Shown: positions 51,825 through 62,285 of the stretch, piece by piece
Numbering within the stretch: the first letter of the stretch is position 1
How the letters are laid out: each line of letters opens with the position of its first letter
Source of the DNA: Burkholderiales bacterium C2
GTDB taxonomy: Bacteria; Pseudomonadota; Gammaproteobacteria; Burkholderiales; Burkholderiaceae_C
Assembly: GCA_005503085.1 (NCBI GenBank)
Contig: SCOI01000010.1
Location: forward strand, 124,001-188,000
Reading direction: 5' to 3'
Length of the DNA: 64,000 bases
The notes under the pieces: model-generated
What the model saw: only the letters and a program-made list of their open reading frames with translations
Databases searched by the model: none
What the model was told of the DNA's origin: nothing
Position numbers and translations under genes: made by a program

Positions 51825-53309
51825 TCACTTCAGGATGTCGCCCAGGCAGAGGTACTTCATCTCGACATAGTCCTCGATGCCGTGGCGCGAGCCCTCGCGG
51901 CCCAGGCCGCTTTGCTTGACGCCGCCAAACGGCACCTCGGCCACCGAGATCAGGCCGGTGTTGACCCCCACCATGCCGTACTCCAAGGCCTCGCCGACCC
52001 GGAAGATGCGGCCGATATCGCGGCTGTAGAAATAGCTGGCCAGGCCGAACTCGGTGTTGTTGGCCAAGGCCACGACCTCGGCCTCGGTCTTGAACTTGAA
52101 GACCGGCGCCACCGGGCCGAAGGTCTCCTCGCGCGAGCACAGCATCTGCGCGCTGGCATCTGCCAGCAGGGTCGGCTCGAAGAAGCGCTCGCCCAGATCG
52201 GGCCGCTTCCTGCCGCCGGCCACCAGGCGAGCGCCCAGCGCCAGCGCATCGGCCACATGGGTCTCGACCTTGGCGACGGCCAGGTCGTCGATCAAGGGGC
52301 CTTGGCTGACGCCGGGCTCGAAGCCGTTGCCCACCTTGATGCCGGCCACCTTGGCGGCCAGCTTCTCGACGAACTGTTCGTAGACCGACTCCTGCACATA
52401 CAGGCGGTTCGCGCAGACGCAGGTCTGGCCGGCGTTGCGGTATTTGCTGGCCATCGCGCCCTCGACGGCGCTGTCGATATCGGCATCGTCGAAGACGATG
52501 AAGGGCGCGTTGCCGCCCAGCTCCAGCGACAGCTTCTTGATCGTCGGCGCGCATTGCCGCATCAGGATGCGGCCGACCTCGGTCGAGCCGGTGAAGGAGA
52601 GGTGGCGTATCACATCGCTTTCGCACAGCAGCTTGCCGATCGCGATCGAGCCCTCGCCGTCGGCCGTCAGCACGTTCAGCACGCCCGAGGGCATGCCGGC
52701 ACGCTGGGCCAGCTCGGCCACCGCCAGCGCCGACAGCGGCGTCTGCTCGGCCGGCTTGATGATGACGGTGCAGCCGGCGGCCAGGGCCGGCGCGACCTTG
52801 CGGGTGATCATCGCGATCGGGAAATTCCAGGGCGTGATCGCGGCGCAGACGCCCATCGGTTGCTTCAGCACCAGGTAGCGCTTGTTGTTGTCGGTGGTCG
52901 GGATGGTCTCGCCATAGACGCGCTTGCCCTCCTCGGCAAACCAGTCGATGAAGCTGGCGCCGTACACCACCTCGCCCTTGGCCTCGGCCAGCGGCTTGCC
53001 CTGCTCGGCCGTCATGATGCGGGCCAGGTCGTCGGCATGCTTGACCAGCAGTTGCTGCCAGCGCATCAGGATGGCGGCGCGTTCCTTGGCGGTCTTGCCG
53101 CGCCAGACCACCCAGGCATTGTTGGCGGCGGCGATGGCGGCCTCGGTCTCGGCCTGGCCCAGATTGGCGACATCGGCCAGATGGGCACCGGTGGCCGGGT
53201 CGTGGACGGCGAAGGTGCTCTTGCCGGACACCCATTCGCCATTGATCAGGGCCTGGGTCTTCAGCAGGCTGGCATCGTCCAGCGCGCTCAGCGGTGACAC
53301 GTGGTCCAT
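51825..53309 (-). CDS. gabD: NAD(P)-dependent succinate-semialdehyde dehydrogenase GabD
   Basis: GabD oxidises succinic semialdehyde to succinate, the last step of GABA and related degradation. The 494-residue product has the aldehyde dehydrogenase hallmarks: PWNFPIAMITRK, the NAD-binding FTGSTEVG, E263 in LELGGNAPF and catalytic C297 in AGQTCVCANR. Other GabD-like stretches are VYGETIPTTDNNKRYLVLKQPMGV and the C-terminal GGVKQSGLGREGSRHGIEDY. ATG 53309 is preferred because GGAGA lies 8 nt upstream; ATG 53324 would place the ribosome site in the coding region. No gabT is adjacent. Confidence 0.93.
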   Translation of the reverse strand: MDHVSPLSALDDASLLKTQALINGEWVSGKSTFAVHDPATGAHLADVANLGQAETEAAIAAANNAWVVWRGKTAKERAAILMRWQQLLVKHADDLARIMTAEQGKPLAEAKGEVVYGASFIDWFAEEGKRVYGETIPTTDNNKRYLVLKQPMGVCAAITPWNFPIAMITRKVAPALAAGCTVIIKPAEQTPLSALAVAELAQRAGMPSGVLNVLTADGEGSIAIGKLLCESDVIRHLSFTGSTEVGRILMRQCAPTIKKLSLELGGNAPFIVFDDADIDSAVEGAMASKYRNAGQTCVCANRLYVQESVYEQFVEKLAAKVAGIKVGNGFEPGVSQGPLIDDLAVAKVETHVADALALGARLVAGGRKRPDLGERFFEPTLLADASAQMLCSREETFGPVAPVFKFKTEAEVVALANNTEFGLASYFYSRDIGRIFRVGEALEYGMVGVNTGLISVAEVPFGGVKQSGLGREGSRHGIEDYVEMKYLCLGDILK

Positions 53310-53383
53310 CTTGAATCTCTCCATCGACGCGGTGATGGCGCAACTCTAACCGCTGGCGCGGCGCCGCCGGGCGAGGCCCGCCC

Positions 53384-53389
53384 TATAAT
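53384..53389 (+). promoter_or_regulatory. -10 box for alaS
   Basis: A perfect TATAAT lies 68 nt before the alaS ATG in the gap with gabD. The -35 region at 17 nt upstream is not recognisable. The predicted start near 53396 gives a leader of about 62 nt that contains the hairpin at 53416-53438. Confidence 0.6.
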
Positions 53390-53415
53390 CGAAATCCCCG
53401 AAAAATCAAGCATTT

Positions 53416-53438
53416 ACCGCCGGACTCATGCCGGTGGT
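53416..53438 (+). promoter_or_regulatory. Leader hairpin before alaS
   Basis: ACCGCCGG (53416-53423) pairs with CCGGTGGT (53431-53438) with one G-T pair around a 7-nt loop. It ends 19 nt before the alaS start, just upstream of the AGGAAAG ribosome site. AlaRS is known to autoregulate in E. coli by another mechanism; the role here is open. Confidence 0.45.
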
Positions 53439-53457
53439 GCGCTAGGAAAGCCCCGGA

Positions 53458-56088
<2,631 letters not shown>

Positions 56089-56113
56089 TCCCGGCTACGA
56101 TATTCCACACACG

Positions 56114-56149
56114 GGGGCCCCGCGGGGCCCCTGTTCTTTTCTGCTTTTT
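56114..56149 (+). terminator. Intrinsic terminator after alaS
   Basis: GGGGCCC (56114-56120) pairs with GGGCCCC (56125-56131) with loop CGCG, followed by a broken T-tract TGTTCTTTT-CTGC-TTTTT to 56149. The next gene's GAGGAGG ribosome site and GTG start (56162) come directly after it. Confidence 0.75.
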
Positions 56150-56161
56150 GAGGAGGCGCTT

Positions 56162-56863
56162 GTGAGCGACACCCTGGACCATGACAACGCCGAGCGCCTG
56201 GCCGCCCTGCTGAATATTCTTGCCGCACAATCGAGCGAGGATGAAGAGGCGGTGCCGATCGACACCTTGGACGGCTACATGACGGCGCTGATCTGCGGCC
56301 CCGTCGTCGCCTCGCCGCTGCAGGCCATGGACGCCTTGTTCGGCGAGAACTGGCCCGAGCCGCTGCAGGCGCAGGACCAACTGGAGGCCTTCACCGACGC
56401 GCTGCATGAGCGCTGGAACGAGATCGCCGAGAACCTGGCGCCCGAGCCGCTGGCCGAGCAGCCCGACGCGATGCAGCTGAGCCCGCTGATCACCGAGTTC
56501 GACGAGGCCACCAAGGCCGAGCTGCTGTCGCAAGGCGTGCTGCGCGCCGAGCAGCTGGCCGAGCTGCCGCCCACTGGCGTGATGTGGGTCGAGGGCTTTA
56601 TGCAGGCGGTGGAAGACAACCAGCAGCACTGGTATGTGCACGACACCGACAGCGAGGCCGGCCAGATGCTGGACGCGATGCTGATGTCGGTGGCCGCCGT
56701 CGCGATGCCGGCCGGCGAGCAGCGCGAGGCCTATATCGTCGAGGCCTATGACGAGGGCGAAGAGGTGGACCAGGACGTGCTGATCGACGATGCGCTGTTC
56801 TCGGTGCAGGACCTGCGCCTGTTCTGGCTGCAGCACCCGGCACCGGAAGCACCGCTGCACTGA
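56162..56863 (+). CDS. UPF0149 (YecA/YgfB) family protein
   Basis: A 233-residue acidic cytoplasmic protein of the UPF0149 family, function not established. The family signature is clear at about 40-60 (IDTLDGYMTALICGPVVASPLQAM); later WVEGFMQAVE is also typical. It lacks the C-terminal SecA-type zinc motif seen in some YecA proteins. The start is GTG 56162, placed by a strong GAGGAGG six nt upstream; frames that extend upstream run through the terminator. Its transcription is puzzling because an intrinsic terminator ends 12 nt before the start. Confidence 0.85.
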   Translation: MSDTLDHDNAERLAALLNILAAQSSEDEEAVPIDTLDGYMTALICGPVVASPLQAMDALFGENWPEPLQAQDQLEAFTDALHERWNEIAENLAPEPLAEQPDAMQLSPLITEFDEATKAELLSQGVLRAEQLAELPPTGVMWVEGFMQAVEDNQQHWYVHDTDSEAGQMLDAMLMSVAAVAMPAGEQREAYIVEAYDEGEEVDQDVLIDDALFSVQDLRLFWLQHPAPEAPLH

Positions 56864-56878
56864 GCAGCACCGCTCGGC

Positions 56879-57361
56879 TCAGAGCTTGCCACTGCAGTTC
56901 GGCGCGCCGCAGCGGCAGCGCAGCCGCCCCTCGTGGTGGCTGTCGCCGTAGTGGCAGGTGATCTCCTCGCCGGGTTCGATATCGCGCAGCGCATAGAACT
57001 CGACCCGGCCCTGGCGGATGCGCAGCACCGCGTTGGGCGCGCAGCAATGGTTGATATTGCGCATCGGCTCGGGAGAGTCGGTCGCATCGACCGCGCGGGT
57101 TTCCGACACCTCGACGATGTGGATGCGCTCGCGCCCCTTGGCACGACGGCGCGCCTCGCGCACCGAGATCGACTCGCCGCGCATCTCGCCGATCTTGCGC
57201 CGCGCCGGGATTGCCTCCTCGGCGAACACCCCCAGGCCGTCGATCGCGCTGGGCCCGGCCCGCAGCGCATAGCGCAGCGCCGGTTGCGGCTGGCCGCGCG
57301 GGCGTGGCGCTACTGCTTCGATGACGGGGCTGGGCGGGACGATGGCGGACAGGCGAGGCAT
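56879..57361 (-). CDS. SET domain protein
   Basis: A 160-residue protein with a complete SET domain, usually a lysine methyltransferase fold. Visible motifs are GLGVFAEEAIPARRKIGE (SET-I entry), NINHCCAPNA (the NHxCxPN active-site motif), PGEEITCHYG (S-adenosylmethionine pocket) and a post-SET-type Cys cluster at the C-terminus (RCRCGAPNCSG). A Pro-rich lead of about 30 residues precedes it. Bacterial SET proteins are sparse and mostly of unknown target. ATG 57361 is chosen as the nearest start to the domain; the ribosome site is weak. It converges with the UPF0149 gene 15 nt away. Confidence 0.85.
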   Translation of the reverse strand: MPRLSAIVPPSPVIEAVAPRPRGQPQPALRYALRAGPSAIDGLGVFAEEAIPARRKIGEMRGESISVREARRRAKGRERIHIVEVSETRAVDATDSPEPMRNINHCCAPNAVLRIRQGRVEFYALRDIEPGEEITCHYGDSHHEGRLRCRCGAPNCSGKL

Positions 57362-57396
57362 GACCCGATTGTCGCCGCGATGCGACGCGCGCCCAG

Positions 57397-57426
57397 TTGA
57401 CCTTGTCGCGCCAGGCCCCGCATACT
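57397..57426 (+). promoter_or_regulatory. Sigma-70 promoter of a candidate small RNA
   Basis: TTGACC (57397-57402) and CATACT (57421-57426) are spaced by 18 nt, 5 of 6 and 4 of 6 to consensus. The expected start is near 57433. No annotated coding gene begins at this distance; the next open element is the terminator at 57570-57598. Confidence 0.5.
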
Positions 57427-57432
57427 GGGCCC

Positions 57433-57549
57433 ATGTCGCGCCCTTGCCGCCCTCAACACCTGACCCTAGCCATCTGCTCCCAGCAGATGCATCGCTTCGT
57501 CTTTGACGATACGCGCCGGGGCCGGTACAGCGGCAGGCCCCCACGCTAA
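57433..57549 (+). CDS. Possible 38-residue leaderless peptide
   Basis: An ATG at 57433 coincides with the predicted transcription start and opens a 38-codon frame, beginning MSRPCRPQHL and ending in RGRYSGRPPR before TAA at 57547-57549. The peptide is basic, with Cys at 5 and 15. There is no ribosome site, as expected only for a leaderless message. It matches no family that I recognise and may be chance inside a small RNA. Confidence 0.2.
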   Translation: MSRPCRPQHLTLAICSQQMHRFVFDDTRRGRYSGRPPR

Positions 57550-57569
57550 CACCCCACCGAATCCCCCCG

Positions 57570-57598
57570 AGCCCGCTGAGACCCAGCGGGCTTTTTTT
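57570..57598 (+). terminator. Strong intrinsic terminator between SET and GNAT genes
   Basis: AGCCCGCTG (57570-57578) pairs perfectly with CAGCGGGCT (57584-57592) around AGACC, followed by a run of seven T. There is no plus-strand gene upstream within 700 nt, which points to an unannotated transcript. The GNAT ribosome site follows within 20 nt. Confidence 0.88.
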
Positions 57599-57626
57599 CG
57601 CCCTGCCATCCCACAAGGAGGAAACC

Positions 57627-58148
57627 ATGGACATCACGATACGACGCAGCCAGACCGCCGACGCCGCCGCCATGGCCCAGCTGATGAGTCACCCCGAGGT
57701 GCTGCCGGGCCTGCTGCAACTGCCCCACGCCTCGACCGAGCAATGGGAGCAGCGGTTGAAGAACAATCTGACGCCCGGTGGCACCGACCTGCCCCTGGTG
57801 GCCGTGACCGGCGGCGAGGTCGTCGGCAGCGCCGGCCTGCACGCGGCCGGTCCGGCGCTGCGCCGCCGCCATGTGATGCATCTGGGCCTGGCGGTCGCCC
57901 CGCAGGCCCAGGGGCGCGGCGTCGGCAAGGCCTTGATGGCCGCGCTGATCGACTATGCCGACAACTGGGGCCAGGTCTTGCGCATCGAGCTGGGCGTCTT
58001 TGTCGACAACGAGCGCGCGCTGAAGCTCTACCAGCGCTTCGGCTTCGAGATCGAGGGCCGCCAGCGCGCCTACGCACTGCGTGCCGGCCGCTATGTCGAC
58101 AGCTATGCGATGGCGCGGCTGCACCCGAACCCGCCGGGCTGGGGCTGA
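57627..58148 (+). CDS. GNAT family N-acetyltransferase
   Basis: A 173-residue acetyl-CoA-dependent acetyltransferase. It starts MDITIRRSQTADAAAMAQLM. The acetyl-CoA motif A is VAPQAQGRGVGKALMAALIDYA, with the Q/R-x-x-G-x-G/A signature, and motif B is NERALKLYQRFGFEIEGRQR. Substrate unknown; relatives acetylate amines, amino acids or protein N-termini. It has a strong AAGGAGG ribosome site. A terminator ends 28 nt upstream. Its TGA abuts the stop of the convergent CheW gene, forming TGATCA with no gap. Confidence 0.9.
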   Translation: MDITIRRSQTADAAAMAQLMSHPEVLPGLLQLPHASTEQWEQRLKNNLTPGGTDLPLVAVTGGEVVGSAGLHAAGPALRRRHVMHLGLAVAPQAQGRGVGKALMAALIDYADNWGQVLRIELGVFVDNERALKLYQRFGFEIEGRQRAYALRAGRYVDSYAMARLHPNPPGWG

Positions 58149-60668
58149 TCAACCCTCGATCAGGTCCAGGCCACCCGCCAGCTCACCACCGGCGAGCTGG
58201 CGCCACAGGTCCTCGACATCAAGCAGGGTCAGCATCGGGCCGCCGGCCGCGCCGCGCAGCAGGCGCTCGCGGCCACCGCGCGTCGGGCTGGGTCGCGCGG
58301 CCTCGGCGGCGATGCTGAAGACCTGGCCCAGCTCCTGCACGCACAGCGCCAGGCGCTGCCCGCCCTCGCGCTGGCACACCAGCACCGGCGCCTCGCTCGC
58401 CGCGCTGGGCCGGCCATAGAGCAGGCGGCCCAGATCCAGCACCGGCAGCATCTGTTCCTGATGGCTCAGCATGCCGAGCAGGGCCGCCGGCGCATTCGGC
58501 ATGCCGGTGAGACGGGGACGCTCCAGCGCCTCCAAGGTCTGCCGGGCCGGCAGGCCCAGCCACTGGCCGTCGACCAGGAAGCTGGCCACATCCAGCATCG
58601 GAGCGCCGAGCTCGGCCCGGAATGCCTCGGGCTCGAACGCGGGCGGCAGCCCGGGGGCCGGCGCCAGGCGCTGGCCCAGCGGCATCAGCATCACCGCCGC
58701 CACATCCTGCTCGCCGGGCGCGGCGCCGCGCCGGTACTCGCGGTAGCCGCCCGACATCGCGATACCCACCGCATACACCAGGCCGTCAATCTCCAGCTCG
58801 CAGCGGCGGGTCTCGCCGGCGGCTAGCGCCAGATCGGCGCTGGCCAGCGGCCCGCCGCCGCCGACCGGCCAGCGCGGGTCGGTCGAAGACACGACACGGC
58901 CATCGCGGCTCAGCAGCAGGGCGCTGGCGCCGGGCGGCCGCGCATCCCGCAGCATCGCGGCGAACTGCGGCTCGCCATCGAACACCACCGCGATGCCGCC
59001 CAGCACCCGGCTGCCATCGTCGGGCGCCGGCAGCGCGGCGGCATAGACATAGGTGGGCCGCTCGCCATGCGGGCCGTAGAGCCCGCAGACCGCGTGCGGC
59101 GAGACCGCGTAGCGCTCGCGATCGCGCAGCGCCAGCGTGGCGGCCACCCAGGGCGCGTCCAGCCGCCGCCCCTGCTGATGGGCCTGGGCGGGGTCGGACA
59201 CCGCGAGCACCCGGCCCTCGGCGTCAAACACCAGCAGCAGCGCATAGACCGTGTAGAGGCTGTTGATATGACGCAGGCGCTCGCCGGCCTGGGCCACCGT
59301 GATCTCGCCGCTCGGCAGCCGCTGCAGCTCGGCGTCCAGCGCCCACCAGCGGCAGTCGTTGGCGCGCTCGTAGAGATTGCGGTCCATGATGTCGATGGCC
59401 AGCCGGGCATGGAAGACCGCGCTGTCGAATACCGCCGCCAGCGCCGAATGCTGCAGATTGGCGATGGCCTGCTCGAACACCAGGCGCAGGCGCTGGCCGG
59501 TGCGCTCGACCTCGCCCAGCAAGGTGATTGCAAAGCCGGCCGCCTCGCTGTGCGCACGGCTGCGCAGGCTGCCGTTCCACAGCGCGCGCGACAGATCGCG
59601 CTGGATGCGCGAGGCCTCCAGCGGAATGCCGTGCAGCTCGGCATCGAACAGATCGCGGGTGTCGAGCCCGGCCGTCAGCGCGTCGCCGGAGCCCGGCTGC
59701 CCCGCCTGATCCATATCGAAAGCCTGCTCGACCGGCAGCAGCGCCACGGCCGACCAGCCCGGCCCGGCATAGCCCTCGTAGGCATTGGCCGGCGCCGCGA
59801 CGGCCAGATAGTCGCGCCCGGCGAACACCAGGCGCTGCCGCGACACGGCCGGCAGCCGGGCGCCGGGCGGGATCTGCCAGGCATCCGAACTCTGCAAGAC
59901 CTGACCCTGGGCGTCGACCAGGACCAGCACCGTGCGCTCGCCGGCCGGCAGCAGCTGGGCGAACACGCTGCGCATCTCGTCGGCCAGGCGGAAAGACAGG
60001 CACAACACGCCGCAGGCCTCGCCCTCCTCACCCCGGACCGCGCTGGCGAAGATCAGACCCGTGCGCCCGTCCAGCAGATCGGTGGCGCCGTGGCGCTGGG
60101 CATAGGGCACGCCGGGCCGCAGGGCCTGCGCAATCAGCGGGTCGGCGCTGTGCGTGGCCGCGACGCTGCGGTCAAGCCGCGCCAGCACCAGGCCCTGGGG
60201 CGAGAGCAGGACGATGTCGTCGTAGACCGAGTACTTGGCCACATAGGCCCTGAAGCGCGCCTCCAGCGCGGCCCGCGCCTCGGCCGCCTTGTCGTCACCG
60301 CTGGCGGCCAGCGCGCGCAAGGGCGCATCGGCGGCCAGAAAGCCGACGTCGGCCGTGCGCTCGAACAGATTGCGCACCAGGATGTCGATCGCCACCTGGG
60401 CCTGCCCCTGCAGGCGCTGGCGCGCGTTGTCCAGCAGGCGCCGCGCCAGGCTGTCCAGCAGCCGGGCGGTCAGCGACTCGAAAGCCGCCCGAGTGTGGGC
60501 AATATCGGCGGCCGCCCCGCTCATCTGGCCCAGCAGGGCCAGGCTGTCCCAGACGGCTTGCAGGCGCAGCAGGTTCTCGCGGTACTCGTCGACCTGGGGC
60601 ATATGGCGCACCCAAGGCGCCACATCGGCATGAAAGGGCACGCCCTTGCGCCACTGCTTGCTGCTCAT
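58149..60668 (-). CDS. CheW-domain protein with two Cache-like sensor repeats
   Basis: An 839-residue protein without transmembrane helices or signal peptide. A helical N-terminus (about 1-90) precedes two related sensor blocks. Block one starts AIDILVRNLFERTADVGF (from residue 93) and continues to VYDDIVLLSPQGLVLARLD. Block two starts AIDIMDRNLYERANDCRW (from 424) and continues to VYALLLVFDAEGRVLAVSD. Each looks like a Cache/PDC-type ligand domain. A CheW-like domain occupies about 685-830 (FLVDGQWLGLPARQTLEALE; HQEQMLPVLDLGRLLYG). It may couple cytoplasmic ligand sensing directly to the chemotaxis array. ATG 60668 is chosen; the 223-nt gap upstream shows nothing else recognisable. Confidence 0.85.
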   Translation of the reverse strand: MSSKQWRKGVPFHADVAPWVRHMPQVDEYRENLLRLQAVWDSLALLGQMSGAAADIAHTRAAFESLTARLLDSLARRLLDNARQRLQGQAQVAIDILVRNLFERTADVGFLAADAPLRALAASGDDKAAEARAALEARFRAYVAKYSVYDDIVLLSPQGLVLARLDRSVAATHSADPLIAQALRPGVPYAQRHGATDLLDGRTGLIFASAVRGEEGEACGVLCLSFRLADEMRSVFAQLLPAGERTVLVLVDAQGQVLQSSDAWQIPPGARLPAVSRQRLVFAGRDYLAVAAPANAYEGYAGPGWSAVALLPVEQAFDMDQAGQPGSGDALTAGLDTRDLFDAELHGIPLEASRIQRDLSRALWNGSLRSRAHSEAAGFAITLLGEVERTGQRLRLVFEQAIANLQHSALAAVFDSAVFHARLAIDIMDRNLYERANDCRWWALDAELQRLPSGEITVAQAGERLRHINSLYTVYALLLVFDAEGRVLAVSDPAQAHQQGRRLDAPWVAATLALRDRERYAVSPHAVCGLYGPHGERPTYVYAAALPAPDDGSRVLGGIAVVFDGEPQFAAMLRDARPPGASALLLSRDGRVVSSTDPRWPVGGGGPLASADLALAAGETRRCELEIDGLVYAVGIAMSGGYREYRRGAAPGEQDVAAVMLMPLGQRLAPAPGLPPAFEPEAFRAELGAPMLDVASFLVDGQWLGLPARQTLEALERPRLTGMPNAPAALLGMLSHQEQMLPVLDLGRLLYGRPSAASEAPVLVCQREGGQRLALCVQELGQVFSIAAEAARPSPTRGGRERLLRGAAGGPMLTLLDVEDLWRQLAGGELAGGLDLIEG

Positions 60669-60891
60669 CTCTGGTCCTCGATCGCTGGCGGGCTTGTTGC
60701 CGCCCTGGAAGACCAGGGGCCCGCAAAGCCGCGCAGTGTGAGCGCAAACGCGGCGGCGCGGGAGGGGGTAAATCAGTGCCGCTGCGGGGCCTGCGCGACT
60801 GGCGCACAGCGATTGACGGCCGCGCCGGCAGATGGTGCGCCAGCGCCCGGCCATGGGGAGGAAAGCCGGCTCGATACACCAGCCCGGTGCA

Positions 60892-61161
60892 TCACAAGGC
60901 CTTGGGCAAGCCGCGCGGCTGGGCCGCCACTTGCAGGCCGTCGGTGCTGCGCCGACCCTCGATCAGCACGGGTGGCAGTTGCTGGATGCGGGCCCGCTCG
61001 GCGGCGGTGGGCTCGGGGCCCAGGCGCTTGCCGGTGACGACCAGCCGCGCCAGTTTGACCAGCTCGCTGGCCTGCACCGGCGCAGCCGGCGCCAGCAGGG
61101 CCACCAGGACCAGAGGCGCCAGCAGGGCATGGTAGGTGGTGGACGCCACATTCTTGTTCAT
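60892..61161 (-). CDS. Small secreted protein, hypothetical
   Basis: An 89-residue protein with a signal peptide (LLAPLVLVALLAPAAPVQA, cleavage near residue 32) and a mature part of about 57 residues. That part contains two short similar beta-like motifs, LARLVVTGKRLGPE and LPPVLIEGRRSTDG. The ribosome site GGGGAGA precedes ATG 61161. It lies in the same direction as cydAB, 128 nt downstream, but nothing links it to respiration. I do not recognise the family. Confidence 0.7.
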   Translation of the reverse strand: MNKNVASTTYHALLAPLVLVALLAPAAPVQASELVKLARLVVTGKRLGPEPTAAERARIQQLPPVLIEGRRSTDGLQVAAQPRGLPKAL

Positions 61162-61289
61162 TGTCTCCCCTTCACCGCCAGATTCGCGATGGAGGGAGTA
61201 TCGAAAGTCAGGCCCCCCGCCACCAGCGCCAGGCGACGAATTGCGATCTGCTCGGCATGACTTGCGGCAGCGGCGGATGAGCTCAGCCC

Positions 61290-62285
61290 TCATCCATAGC
61301 GCAGATCGCCGGCCTTGCCCCAGAACACCCGGTAGGCGAACACCGTGTAGGCCAGGATCACCGGCACGGTGATCGCGCAGCCAAGCAAGATGAATTGCAG
61401 CGACTTCGGCGCGGCGGCCGCCTGCCAGATCGTCATCCTGTCCATCATCACGAAGGGATAGAGGCTGTAGGCCAGGCCGAAAAAGCCCAGCAGCATCACC
61501 AGCACCATCAGCGCGAACGGCAGCCAGCACAGCTTGCCCAGCACCCGATGCGAGTTCAGCAGCGCCCGCAAGGCCAGCAGGGCCAGGACGCTGATCAGCG
61601 GAATCGGCAGCAGCGCGATCAGCTCGGGCACGGCAAACCAGCGCGCGCGCACCGTCGGGCTGATCCAGGGCGTGGCCAGCGAGATCAGCGCCAGGCCCAG
61701 CACCACGGCCGGCCAGGCGCGCTTGGCGCTGCGCAGCGCGCGGGCCTGCAACTCGCCCTCGGTCTTCATCAGCAGCCAGCCGGCGCCCAGCAGCGCATAG
61801 GCGGCCGACAGCGCCAGCGCGATCACGGCGGCAAACAGCGTGTAGGTATACCCCTCGGCAAAGCCGCTGATATAGCGGCCCAGCATCCAGCCCTGGGCCA
61901 GCGAGGCCAAGAGCGAGCCCGCGATGAAGGCGCGGTTCCACAGCGGCTTCCACTGCGCCTGCACCTTGACGCGGAAGTCGAAGGCCACGCCGCGCAGCAT
62001 CAGGCCCAAAAGCATCACGGCCACCGGCAGGTAAAGCGCCTGCAGAATCGGGCCATGGGCCTTGGGGAAGGCGACCAGCAGGATGCCCACGCCCAGCACC
62101 AGCCAGGTCTCGTTGGCATCCCAGAACGGGCCTATCGAGGCCACCATGCGGTCCTTGTGCGCATCCGGGGCGCCGGCCATCAGCAGGCCCACGCCTAGGT
62201 CATAGCCGTCCAGCACCACATAGATCAGCAGGGCCAGGCCCATCAAACCCATGAAGACCAGGGGCATCCAGATATCGGCGTTCAT
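61290..62285 (-). CDS. cydB: Cytochrome bd quinol oxidase subunit II (CIO type)
   Basis: Subunit II of the bd-type terminal oxidase, which reduces oxygen to water without proton pumping. The 331-residue product starts MNADIWMPLVFMGLMGLALLIYVVLDGYDLGVG and has about eight to nine membrane helices. Typical stretches are GPFWDANETWLVLGVGILLVAFPKAH and the C-terminal AYTVFAYRVFWGKAGDL. ATG 62285 overlaps the cydA stop by 4 nt (ATGA). No cydX-like small gene is obvious after it. Confidence 0.94.
   Translation of the reverse strand: MNADIWMPLVFMGLMGLALLIYVVLDGYDLGVGLLMAGAPDAHKDRMVASIGPFWDANETWLVLGVGILLVAFPKAHGPILQALYLPVAVMLLGLMLRGVAFDFRVKVQAQWKPLWNRAFIAGSLLASLAQGWMLGRYISGFAEGYTYTLFAAVIALALSAAYALLGAGWLLMKTEGELQARALRSAKRAWPAVVLGLALISLATPWISPTVRARWFAVPELIALLPIPLISVLALLALRALLNSHRVLGKLCWLPFALMVLVMLLGFFGLAYSLYPFVMMDRMTIWQAAAAPKSLQFILLGCAITVPVILAYTVFAYRVFWGKAGDLRYG

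Larger units (their letters stand above)
57433..57598 (+). ncRNA. Candidate small RNA (about 166 nt)
   Basis: A self-contained transcription unit is visible between the SET gene (minus) and the GNAT gene (plus): a promoter at 57397-57426, a first hairpin CATCTGCT/AGCAGATG (57471-57489, 8 bp, loop CCC), a C-rich single-stranded stretch (57551-57568) and a strong terminator (57570-57598). The CCC loop and C-rich segment could pair with Shine-Dalgarno G-runs, a known mode for bacterial small RNAs. The region also holds a 38-codon reading frame starting exactly at the predicted first base, so a leaderless peptide or a dual-function RNA is possible. It could also act as an attenuator of the GNAT gene. 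Confidence 0.45.

Noticed and set aside
60669-60891. Cobalamin-type riboswitch between the CheW gene and the small secreted protein
   Set aside because: GGTG-like words occur but the conserved core elements are not in order on either strand.
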